Of a stretch of 13,626 bases of DNA, positions 6,771 through 13,160 are shown piece by piece. Where the stretch lies: positions 1 to 13,626 of the forward strand of contig JAHEKB010000039.1 in the NCBI GenBank assembly GCA_024638525.1, given 5' to 3'. Each line of letters begins with the position of its first letter. Position 1 is the first letter of the stretch. Origin of the DNA: Bacteroidota bacterium (GTDB lineage Bacteria; Bacteroidota; Bacteroidia; NS11-12g; UBA9320). A program made the translations under genes and the position numbers. Below the pieces are notes generated by a model. The model was given only the letters and a program-made list of their open reading frames with translations. It ran no database searches and was not told the origin of the DNA.

Positions 6771-8063
6771 TTAAAGCTTTCCATTGATATCGGTCCACGT
6801 CCAATCAGTGAACTCGCTTTTATCAGCACCTTTGGTAGCTGAGCTAACCAATGTATTTCCTCCACTTGAGAAGGCTGCGTCCATTGGTGATTCGTCTATG
6901 CTTCCTGAGCAGTCATCTACACCAGTATAAGCATTGGCGACATCAGCCAAGTTTGCTGGTCCATTCAGGATCTCATTGTTGGAGAAGATCAACTTAGCCG
7001 TAGCATCGGTCATATTCTTCCAAGCATCCGTCTTGATCGCACAGGCATTGTCTTTGTCAAAGTTTGCTCTCACTTTGATCCAAGTAGTGTATCCAGTGAA
7101 TACGCAGTTCTCAATAGTACCTTGAGCTTTTGATTTGAAGTCACCTGCAGAACCAGCTCCATCAGTAGACATGATGGTTCCGTTTGAAAGGGTGAACAAT
7201 CCAGCAGTATAAGTACTTCCTTCAGGACCATCAATTTCCAGACCTTCATCAGTATCTCCACCATGGATTACTACAAAGTTGTCAATAGTTCCGCTGTAGT
7301 TCATATCCAGATCAATGGCATCATCACCTTGAAATGCGACTAAGGCGTCGTCAATGTTTACAGTACCTCCAAAGCACTCAATTCCATCGTCAAAGTTTCC
7401 AATGACCTCTACGTGATTGATGGTTGTTCCTGTTCCAACTCCACCGAGTGTCAGTCCATTGATTTCGTTTCCTTCACCAATCAATGCTCCACCGTGACGT
7501 ATAGAAATATATGTGATGGTTCCAGAATTGTCAGCTGCATCGCTTCCTCCATATCTTCCGAAGATATCATCAGCTGGTATACCCTCAATTTGAGTTTCAA
7601 CATCTCCGTCTTCCGCAGAAATAGGAGCTTTACCTAGAACGATAAGGCCTCCCCATTTTTCGCGATCAGTCTCGGTCAAGTTAGTCCCTGATTTCTGACC
7701 AACTTCAATGTTGTCAAGTACAGAGGTGAAGATGATGGGAGCATCTTTTGTTCCTTGAGCCATCAATTTACCACCACGGGCAACAACCATTGCAGAAGCC
7801 AAAGAACCAGTTCCTGTTCTCGCTTTGATGATAGTACCTGGAGCGATGGTCAAAGTAGCTCCGTCTTCTATCACTACCTTACCTGCTAATTCGTAGATGT
7901 TGTCTGCGGTCCAGGAAGTGTTGGAAGAAATTGCACCTGAAACCACAACGGTCTCTGTACTACCTCCTCCATCCGGATCAGTAGGCACATCATCATTACA
8001 GCTTGCCAAAGCAACGACTAGGGCAAGGGCGAGCAAAAATTGAAGTTTTAAAAGTTTTTTCAT
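6771..8063 (-). CDS. Predicted surface-exposed beta-helix lipoprotein, partner of TonB receptor
   Basis: Read from the ATG at 8063 this is 430 residues. An upstream in-frame start at 8165 is rejected because the signal sequence begins here and the longer reading would run through the regulatory repeats. The start MKKLLKLQFLLALALVVALASC has a lipobox with Cys22. The next residues, NDDVP, resemble the acidic lipoprotein export signal that sends Bacteroidota lipoproteins to the cell surface. After a Gly/Ser/Thr-rich linker come repeated short beta strands, such as GKVVIEDGATLTIAPGTIIKA and later TIDNFVVIHGG and TIENCVFTGY, typical of right-handed parallel beta-helices. An Asp-rich stretch at about 224-279 could bind divalent cations. 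Similar proteins are often misnamed multidrug transporters. It is first in a unit with the TonB receptor and probably captures its substrate; this role is inferred. Confidence 0.8.
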   Translation of the reverse strand: MKKLLKLQFLLALALVVALASCNDDVPTDPDGGGSTETVVVSGAISSNTSWTADNIYELAGKVVIEDGATLTIAPGTIIKARTGTGSLASAMVVARGGKLMAQGTKDAPIIFTSVLDNIEVGQKSGTNLTETDREKWGGLIVLGKAPISAEDGDVETQIEGIPADDIFGRYGGSDAADNSGTITYISIRHGGALIGEGNEINGLTLGGVGTGTTINHVEVIGNFDDGIECFGGTVNIDDALVAFQGDDAIDLDMNYSGTIDNFVVIHGGDTDEGLEIDGPEGSTYTAGLFTLSNGTIMSTDGAGSAGDFKSKAQGTIENCVFTGYTTWIKVRANFDKDNACAIKTDAWKNMTDATAKLIFSNNEILNGPANLADVANAYTGVDDCSGSIDESPMDAAFSSGGNTLVSSATKGADKSEFTDWTWTDINGKL

Positions 8064-8091
8064 TTTAAATGTTGTATCGGTTTGTTGAGAG

Positions 8092-8099
8092 CAAAGGTT
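8092..8099 (-). promoter_or_regulatory. Candidate -7 element for the lipoprotein-receptor operon
   Basis: AACCTTTG on the minus strand differs at one base from TAnnTTTG. It lies 8 bases beyond the last of the periodic repeats and about 28 bases before the ATG. No good TTTG is seen at -33; the repeats occupy that place, which fits an activator-dependent promoter. Confidence 0.45.
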
Positions 8100-8107
8100 C
8101 CCGCCCA

Positions 8108-8147
8108 ATCTTAACTTAATGTTACCGAAGATTAATGATTCTGTTAA
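8108..8147 (-). promoter_or_regulatory. 11-bp-periodic repeat array, candidate PhoB/OmpR-family activator site
   Basis: On the minus strand four 7-base units occur every 11 bases: TTAACAG (8147-8141), ATTAATC (8136-8130), GTAACAT (8125-8119) and TTAAGAT (8114-8108). Units 1, 3 and 4 share the pattern [TG]TAA[CG]A[TG]; unit 2 fits poorly. A 7+4 arrangement of direct repeats placed over the -33 region is the layout of a Pho box, bound head to tail by PhoB-like response regulators. The link to phosphate is inferred from layout only. Confidence 0.45.
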
Positions 8148-8164
8148 GGAGTGTTTGTGCTGCA

Positions 8165-8210
8165 ATTAGTCATCCACATGGTGTCCACAGACGGCTGTCA
8201 AATGACTAAT
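8165..8210. repeat. 9-bp perfect inverted repeat with 28-base spacer
   Basis: ATTAGTCAT (8165-8173) and ATGACTAAT (8202-8210) are exact reverse complements. The spacer holds a smaller ACAG/CTGT hairpin. It begins 10 bases past the folP stop and sits upstream of the repeat array. No T-run follows on the minus strand, so it is not a standard terminator. It may end or protect the folP transcript or bind a protein. Confidence 0.55.
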
Positions 8211-8220
8211 AAACAGGCAT

Positions 8221-9048
8221 TTACGCTTGTAGCTTGGAGGCGAGCCAAATATCAATGCATTGTTGTGCTTCCAGTACATCATGTACCCGAAGAATCTTAG
8301 CACCTCGTTCCAGTGCGAGTGTGTGAACTACTGTGGTCCCATTTAAGGCTTCTGCCGATTTGATATTCAGCATTTTGGTAATCATGGATTTTCTAGAAAC
8401 GCCCACCAGCAAAATTCCAAGTTCAGTAAACTTATTGAGTTGCGCCAAAAGCTCAAAATTGTGAGCAAGACTTTTGCCAAAGCCAAAGCCTGGATCAATA
8501 ATCAGTTGTGATATTCCCTTCTCCTTACTGCGGGCAATTCTTCCCTTGAGGTACTGATATACCTCAACCACTACATCATGATATGTCGGGTCATTCTGCA
8601 TATCCTTAGGGCTTCCTTTCTTATGCATAGCAATATAAGGCAGTCCAAGTTCGGCGACCGTATCCAGCATAGATGGGTCGTCCTCGCCGGCGCTTACATC
8701 ATTGACGATACTGGCGCCTGCGGTTGCTGCCTCACGAGCCACCACGGACCTAAAAGTATCTATAGAAATAATAGCGCTCAATTTGGTATTGAGGAGTTCA
8801 ATCATGGGAATTACCCGATCGAGTTCTTCTTGAACACTTACGGCAGATGCTCCAGGTCTTGTACTATATCCCCCTATGTCCAGAATACTTGCTCCATGAT
8901 TCAACATTTTCTCTGCTTTTTTCAAGATAGTAGCATCGCTTATCCTACTCTCTTGAAAAAAAGAATCCGGTGTAGCATTCAGTATGCCCATCACCTTGGG
9001 TGTGCTCAGATCTAAGATTGTGTCTTTATTGTTAATGCTTAATTGCAC
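8221..9048 (-). CDS. folP: Dihydropteroate synthase
   Basis: A 275-residue TIM-barrel enzyme of normal family length. It joins 6-hydroxymethyl-dihydropterin diphosphate with p-aminobenzoate to give dihydropteroate in folate synthesis, and is the sulfonamide target. Visible motifs are MGILNATPDSF (20-30), DIGGYSTRPGA (57-67, the pABA/diphosphate loop), IDTFR (96-100), NDVSAG (116-121), MHKKG (141-145), DPGFGFGK (185-192), GVSRKSM (216-222) and LRVHDV (253-258) with the phosphate-binding Arg/His. The start is GTG at 9048; no in-frame ATG lies between it and the upstream stop, and the length before MGILN fits homologues. It is divergent from the DUF1599 gene across 49 bases. No TAnnTTTG element was found for folP itself. 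Confidence 0.95.
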   Translation of the reverse strand: MQLSINNKDTILDLSTPKVMGILNATPDSFFQESRISDATILKKAEKMLNHGASILDIGGYSTRPGASAVSVQEELDRVIPMIELLNTKLSAIISIDTFRSVVAREAATAGASIVNDVSAGEDDPSMLDTVAELGLPYIAMHKKGSPKDMQNDPTYHDVVVEVYQYLKGRIARSKEKGISQLIIDPGFGFGKSLAHNFELLAQLNKFTELGILLVGVSRKSMITKMLNIKSAEALNGTTVVHTLALERGAKILRVHDVLEAQQCIDIWLASKLQA

Positions 9049-9054
9049 AGTAGC

Positions 9055-9084
9055 TTTGAGAATATTTGTTCACCAATATTTTTG
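9055..9084 (+). promoter_or_regulatory. Bacteroidota-type promoter for the DUF1599-to-aroK operon
   Basis: TTTG (9055-9058) and TATTTTTG (9077-9084), an exact TAnnTTTG, are separated by 18 bases. The ATG at 9098 follows 13 bases after the -7 box, so the leader is short. The site lies in the 49-base divergent gap with folP. Confidence 0.65.
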
Positions 9085-9097
9085 CGCAATATAAATA

Positions 9098-9655
9098 ATG
9101 ACATCTTCAGCTGACACTCCCCTACTATATGATCAGGCCATTGCACTGTGCAGGGACATCTTTAAAAAGAAAACCCATGATTATGGCACTGCATGGAGAA
9201 TACTCCGACCCAAATCCATCACAGATCAAATCTTCATCAAAGCTCAGAGGATACGCTCCATTGAAGAAAAACAAAGCAATAAGGTTGGTGAGAGCATCGA
9301 ATCTGAATTCATTGGGATAGCAAACTATTGCATCATTGCTCTTATTCAACTAGAGCTGAACGGCGAAAGAGAATTTGAACTGCCTGCCAAAGAGGTCATG
9401 AACTTATTTGAAGACAAGGTTCAAAGCTGCAAAGACCTTATGGCCAATAAGAACCACGATTACGGTGAAGCTTGGCGCGAAATGAGAATCAGTACATTCA
9501 CGGATCTCATTCTAATGAAAATCCTACGTATAAAACAGATTGAGGATAAATCAGGAAATACACTGATATCCGAAGGTATTGATGCCAACTTCAGCGATAT
9601 GCTGAACTATGCTATTTTTGCCTTGATACGTATTAATAATTTCTTTGTGAAATGA
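9098..9655 (+). CDS. DUF1599 (nucleotide modification associated domain 1) protein, duplicated domain
   Basis: The protein has 185 residues and two copies of the DUF1599 domain. The first has THDYGTAWR (26-34), a TDQIFIKAQRIRSIEEK helix and IANYCIIALIQL (74-85). The second has NHDYGEAWR (119-127), TDLILMKILRIKQIEDK and MLNYAIFALIRI (168-179). The copies are offset by about 93 residues. The family is common in Bacteroidota, and Pfam links it to nucleotide modification by genome context; its biochemical activity is not known to me. It has no signal peptide, so it is probably cytoplasmic. It is the first gene of a four-gene operon in which each stop overlaps the next start by ATGA. Confidence 0.85.
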   Translation: MTSSADTPLLYDQAIALCRDIFKKKTHDYGTAWRILRPKSITDQIFIKAQRIRSIEEKQSNKVGESIESEFIGIANYCIIALIQLELNGEREFELPAKEVMNLFEDKVQSCKDLMANKNHDYGEAWREMRISTFTDLILMKILRIKQIEDKSGNTLISEGIDANFSDMLNYAIFALIRINNFFVK

Positions 9656-11181
9656 AGATTATAGTAAATCTATTGAGGATACTGGTTGGGCTCTTGTTCA
9701 TCTTTTCCGGATTGATTAAGTCCAATGATCCCACGGGTTTTAGCTATAAGTTGGATGAGTATTTTACGGTATTCGCAGATGATCTTTCGGCCAAACAAGA
9801 CAGTTTAGATTTAACAATCAGCACTTTAGACGGTGAAAACAACTATAAACAAGCCATACTGTCCGATCTAAATAGCTTACAATTGATTGCCAGCAACAGT
9901 CCCTGGGTTGAGATAGAGCTCGACGAGGAAACCAGCTTGAATATCAGTACTGCCAATATTCAATTTGCAGGGCAACCTATCGAAGAATATGAACTCAATG
10001 CTTCTGAAGGTGATTCTATCGTTCATGAGGTCCAATATAGAGTGAGCTTGGGGTCAAGGATCCTTCAAGAGGGTAATTTTGAATTTATCAATGGAAAGCA
10101 AGACGCTGTAAAGATTGAAATACCTACTCAAGAGTATGCGAAATCCAACAGTTGGATTGTAGGTTTTCTTGACAGCCTCAGAGATTACGCTTTGGCTCTT
10201 GCCATTTTCATCTGTGTTGTGGAAATCATTTTAGGAATCGCACTGCTCATTGGCTGGGCACCAAAGTTTACCATATGGATGCTTTTACTGATGATCCTGT
10301 TTTTTACATTTCTCACCTGGTATTCTGCACAATTTGATAAAGTCACGGATTGTGGATGCTTTGGAGATGCCATCAAGCTCACCCCTTGGCAAAGCTTTAA
10401 CAAAGACTTAATCCTCCTAATTGCTGTACTTATTATTTGGTTTGGCATGAGGTATGTAAAACCCATTTTCAGCAATCCATTTAGCGTTCGACTCTTAACC
10501 GTATTTACCTTGGCCAGTACTGCTTTGTCCCTTTATTGCTGGCATTATTTACCGGTCAAGAACTTCCTAAAATTTAAAGAAGGGGCGGACATAAGAAAGC
10601 AAATGCAGGTTCCCGATGGAGGGAGAGAGACTGACCATGTAGTGAGGGAATACATCTACGATGACAATGGCGAAGAAGTAAAGGTTGTTTGGGACTCAGA
10701 CGACAACAGCTTCACACCAAATATTGATAAGGCTTGGACATTCTTACGCGTTGGCGACGAAAAAGTACTCGAAAAAAGAGATGAACCGCCAATCCATGAT
10801 TTTAAAATTATGGATGAGACCCAGAGTGCTGACTATGTTGAAGACTTTTTCAATGGTCATCGCTGGAAAATCATGATTGTGATGAATGATCTCGATAAGT
10901 CAGATATCGGTTCCATGGATAGATTGAAAGAATTAATCACTGCATGGAAAGAGGCGGGTCATGAGATCTATCCCCTAACCGCAAGTGAAAGCAGCCAAGT
11001 TGAAGAGTTCAGGCACGAACACCAATTGGATGTCCCCTTCTATTATGGGGATAAAACAAATCTCAAGTCCATTATCCGATCTAATCCCGGTTTGGTCTTG
11101 GTAGACAGCACAACCGTGGTTAAGACTTGGCCATCTACAAGACTACCTAAAGCTAAGAGACTCCTAAAGTTTACTAAATGA
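9652..11181 (+). CDS. BT_3928-family DoxX/MauE-like membrane protein with extra periplasmic insert
   Basis: A 509-residue membrane protein. TM1 is at about 4-23 (LVGLLFIFSGLIKSNDPTGF follows the family start), TM2 at about 177-200, TM3 at 206-226, the DCGCFG motif at 233-238, TM4 at 251-266 and TM5 at about 280-298. A soluble C-terminal region (about 370-509) looks like a thioredoxin-like fold without a CXXC motif; VPFYYGDKTNLKSIIRSNPG is its most conserved part. Relatives are usually about 360-390 residues. Here about 130 residues (40-172), rich in Asp, Glu, Ser and Thr, are inserted between TM1 and TM2, likely facing the periplasm. The function is unknown; DoxX/MauE relatives are linked to redox or disulfide chemistry. 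The ATG overlaps the DUF1599 stop by 4 bases. Confidence 0.82.
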   Translation: MKIIVNLLRILVGLLFIFSGLIKSNDPTGFSYKLDEYFTVFADDLSAKQDSLDLTISTLDGENNYKQAILSDLNSLQLIASNSPWVEIELDEETSLNISTANIQFAGQPIEEYELNASEGDSIVHEVQYRVSLGSRILQEGNFEFINGKQDAVKIEIPTQEYAKSNSWIVGFLDSLRDYALALAIFICVVEIILGIALLIGWAPKFTIWMLLLMILFFTFLTWYSAQFDKVTDCGCFGDAIKLTPWQSFNKDLILLIAVLIIWFGMRYVKPIFSNPFSVRLLTVFTLASTALSLYCWHYLPVKNFLKFKEGADIRKQMQVPDGGRETDHVVREYIYDDNGEEVKVVWDSDDNSFTPNIDKAWTFLRVGDEKVLEKRDEPPIHDFKIMDETQSADYVEDFFNGHRWKIMIVMNDLDKSDIGSMDRLKELITAWKEAGHEIYPLTASESSQVEEFRHEHQLDVPFYYGDKTNLKSIIRSNPGLVLVDSTTVVKTWPSTRLPKAKRLLKFTK

Positions 11182-12239
11182 TACTGTTTCTACTGAGAAG
11201 ATTGACCGGAGGCATCTTCATTCTATTCAGTGTAGTAACCGTTGTCTTTTTTCTATTCAGTGTTTCTTTTCCCAATCCAGAAAATATGGCTGTTGGACAG
11301 AGAACCGATCTGGAGACTCAGAATGCAATTAAAAAAGAGTTTGGCTTAGACCAACCAAGATGGAAACAGTATTCGCTATTCTTAGCGGATATTAGTCCCA
11401 TATCAATCCATAAGGGAGATCCTTCTGAATTGCGATCAAAATATAAGGTGATATTGGGTCTGGATCTAAAAGGCCTCTCCATTTTACTAAAACAACCATA
11501 CTTGCGCAGCTCTTTTCAAAGTAGGGAAAGAACCGAACTAATCATTGCCAGGGCTTTTAAAGGTACATTTGTTTTAGCCTTGGTCTCCATCATTTTTGCC
11601 GCTTTTATTGGAATTTTCTTAGGTGTTATTTCTTCACTAAAGGTCAATTCTTGGTTGGACAACACCATTTTGTTTCTCAGTACCTTGGGCATAAGCATTC
11701 CTTCTTTTTTCTCCGCAATCGTTTTGGCCTGGTTGTTTGGTTTTGTCTTGCATGATTTTACCGGACTTCAGATGACGGGTAGTTGGCAAGACCTAGATCC
11801 TTTTGAGGGCCGATTTTATGCATGGAAGAATTTATTGCTTCCAGCTTTGGCATTGGGGGTGAGGCCATTGAGCATCTTTGTACTCTTGACTCGAAGTTCT
11901 ATGTTGGAGACCCTAAATAAAGACTATATTAAAACGGCATTGTCTAAAGGATTGTCATACCCAAAAATATTGAGAAGACATGCTCTTCCCAATGCACTCA
12001 ATCCAGTTATAACAGCAATATCGGGTTGGTTTGCATCTCTTTTGGCAGGGGCTTTCTTCGTAGAATATATATTCAACTGGCGCGGCTTGGGCAAAGTCAC
12101 AATAGAGGCTTTAGAAATGAGCGACCTACCGGTGGTTATGGGTAGCATTCTATTTATTGCGTGTATATTCATTGGATTAAACATAGTGGTCGACCTAATC
12201 TATGTTAAATTAGACCCCAGAGTAAAGCTGAGTTCATGA
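11178..12239 (+). CDS. ABC transporter permease, DppB/OppB family
   Basis: A 353-residue inner-membrane protein with TM1 at about 9-29 and five further helices from about 130 to 345. A periplasmic segment (30-120) follows TM1. The ATPase-contacting EAA loop is at about 250-275 (DYIKTALSKGLSYPKILRRH), followed by ALPNALNPVITAISGWFASL and LLAGAFFVEYIFNWRGLGK, highly characteristic of peptide/nickel-type permeases. It should form a channel with a DppC-like partner and ATPases to import oligopeptides or a similar solute, but no partner is encoded here, so it is an orphan permease in this window. The start overlaps the upstream stop by ATGA, and its stop overlaps aroK in the same way. Confidence 0.9.
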   Translation: MILFLLRRLTGGIFILFSVVTVVFFLFSVSFPNPENMAVGQRTDLETQNAIKKEFGLDQPRWKQYSLFLADISPISIHKGDPSELRSKYKVILGLDLKGLSILLKQPYLRSSFQSRERTELIIARAFKGTFVLALVSIIFAAFIGIFLGVISSLKVNSWLDNTILFLSTLGISIPSFFSAIVLAWLFGFVLHDFTGLQMTGSWQDLDPFEGRFYAWKNLLLPALALGVRPLSIFVLLTRSSMLETLNKDYIKTALSKGLSYPKILRRHALPNALNPVITAISGWFASLLAGAFFVEYIFNWRGLGKVTIEALEMSDLPVVMGSILFIACIFIGLNIVVDLIYVKLDPRVKLSS

Positions 12240-12769
12240 TCATTTTTATAACTGGATTTACAGCAAGTGGAAAAACGACCATTGGCAAAGAACTAGCGGA
12301 TATTCTTGGGATTCCATTCATCGATCTAGATGAACATATTGAAACAGTTATAAATGACACTATTAGCAATTATTTTTTAAGAAAGGGCGAAACCTCTTTC
12401 CGAAAATTGGAAAAAGAAGAATTGGCTAAGGTGATTAAAAATGCAGCGGAAAATTGCATTATTTCACTCGGTGGAGGCACCATGTGCTCAGAACAGAACA
12501 GCGAGATAATTTTGAGTCATGGAATTGCACTTTATCTTCAACGACCCCTTGAATATTTTTTGGATAATTTGGACTTTTTGATGGCAGAACGACCATTGTT
12601 CAGCGGCTTAAACAGGAAAGATGCCAGATCTAAATTGATCAACTTATTTCATCACAGAAGCCAATTCTATGCTCGTTCACAGCTTAAAACCCTTATAAAC
12701 ACTAGCTTTTCGGCCAAAAAAGTGGCCAATTGGCTGAAATTATTAACAAATAGGTCACAATCCTTGTAA
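12236..12769 (+). CDS. aroK: Shikimate kinase
   Basis: A 177-residue P-loop kinase of normal length that phosphorylates shikimate to shikimate 3-phosphate in the chorismate pathway. It shows the Walker A motif GFTASGKT (7-14, Lys13, Thr14), the DLDE motif (30-33; Asp32 in the substrate site) and GETSFRKLE (51-59) with the shikimate-binding Arg56 and Glu59. It also has LGGGT (78-82), the LID segment AERPLF with Arg119, and Arg141 (HHRSQFY), which matches the second shikimate-contacting arginine. Starts at an ATGA overlap with the permease gene; last gene of the operon begun at the DUF1599 gene. No terminator is visible before the HU gene, so some read-through is possible. Confidence 0.95.
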   Translation: MIIFITGFTASGKTTIGKELADILGIPFIDLDEHIETVINDTISNYFLRKGETSFRKLEKEELAKVIKNAAENCIISLGGGTMCSEQNSEIILSHGIALYLQRPLEYFLDNLDFLMAERPLFSGLNRKDARSKLINLFHHRSQFYARSQLKTLINTSFSAKKVANWLKLLTNRSQSL

Positions 12770-12795
12770 ACATGCGGGTTTGAGCATTAAACTTG
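12764..12795 (+). promoter_or_regulatory. Candidate promoter of the HU gene
   Basis: TTG (12764-12766) and TAAACTTG (12788-12795; one mismatch to TAnnTTTG) are separated by 21 bases. A leader of about 25 bases would precede the ATG at 12826. The -33 part lies in the last codons of aroK. Confidence 0.4.
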
Positions 12796-12825
12796 GATTC
12801 ACAAATTCTTTAACAAACGAATAAA

Positions 12826-13098
12826 ATGAACAAATCAGATTTAATTTCACAAATGGCTGGCGATGCTGGAATCACTAAGGCACAAGCACAGTCAGCACTA
12901 AATTCTTTCTTGGATTCTACAACTGGAGCCTTGAAAAAAGGAGACAAATTGATCTTGGTTGGATTTGGAACTTTCTCTGTTAGCCAAAGAGCTGCGAGAA
13001 CTGGAAGAAACCCAAGAACTGGTAAAGAAATCAAGATCCCAGCAAAAAGAGTTGTAAAATTCAAAGCTGGTTCTGACTTAGCGAATAAAGTTAACTAA
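12826..13098 (+). CDS. HU-family histone-like DNA-binding protein
   Basis: A complete 90-residue HU/IHF-type protein. The N-terminal helices MNKSDLISQMAGDAGITKAQ are followed by the hallmark GFGTFSVSQRAARTGRNPRTGKEI (46-69). The latter includes the beta-arm tip RNP (61-63) that intercalates into bent DNA. The C-terminal helix begins at AGSDLANKVN. It acts as a dimer to bend and compact the nucleoid. Length and the lack of tail extensions fit plain HU and not the longer Bacteroidota variants. It stands alone, with its own candidate promoter and a strong terminator. Confidence 0.95.
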   Translation: MNKSDLISQMAGDAGITKAQAQSALNSFLDSTTGALKKGDKLILVGFGTFSVSQRAARTGRNPRTGKEIKIPAKRVVKFKAGSDLANKVN

Positions 13099-13117
13099 AT
13101 CAGACCGATTAGATCTT

Positions 13118-13151
13118 AAAAAGTCTTGCCCTTTGGTAAGACTTTTTTTTT
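13118..13151 (+). terminator. Rho-independent terminator after the HU gene
   Basis: AAAAAGTCTTGCC (13118-13130) pairs with GGTAAGACTTTTT (13135-13147) around a CTTT loop, with one G-T wobble, and runs into nine T (13143-13151). It starts 19 bases after the HU stop. The T-run touches the possible start of the next gene. Confidence 0.9.
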
Positions 13152-13160
13152 GCACTTTTG
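13132..13160 (+). promoter_or_regulatory. Candidate promoter overlapping the HU terminator
   Basis: TTTG (13132-13135) and CACTTTTG (13153-13160, one mismatch to TAnnTTTG) are 17 bases apart. The -33 part is in the terminator loop and stem. Initiation would be near 13167, inside or beyond the possible TTG start of the aminotransferase. Confidence 0.3.

Noticed and set aside
3843..8063. Polysaccharide utilisation (SusC/SusD) locus
   Set aside because: The lipoprotein is a beta-helix type and not the helical SusD fold, the receptor lacks clear SusC hallmarks, and no glycoside hydrolase is nearby.
8063..8165. Longer start for the beta-helix lipoprotein at 8165
   Set aside because: The extension would put 34 non-signal residues before the lipoprotein signal peptide and would run across the repeat array and the candidate -7 box.
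8578..9015. Open frame of 145 codons on the plus strand inside folP
   Set aside because: Antisense to FolP, whose conserved motifs are all present; the product has no family features.
9082..9089. TTGCGCAA palindrome in the folP/DUF1599 divergent gap as an operator
   Set aside because: Only 8 bases long and overlapping the -7 element by chance is plausible; no second copy was seen nearby.
12810..13064. Minus-strand open frame of 84 codons over the HU gene
   Set aside because: It is the antisense shadow of HU, which has every family hallmark.
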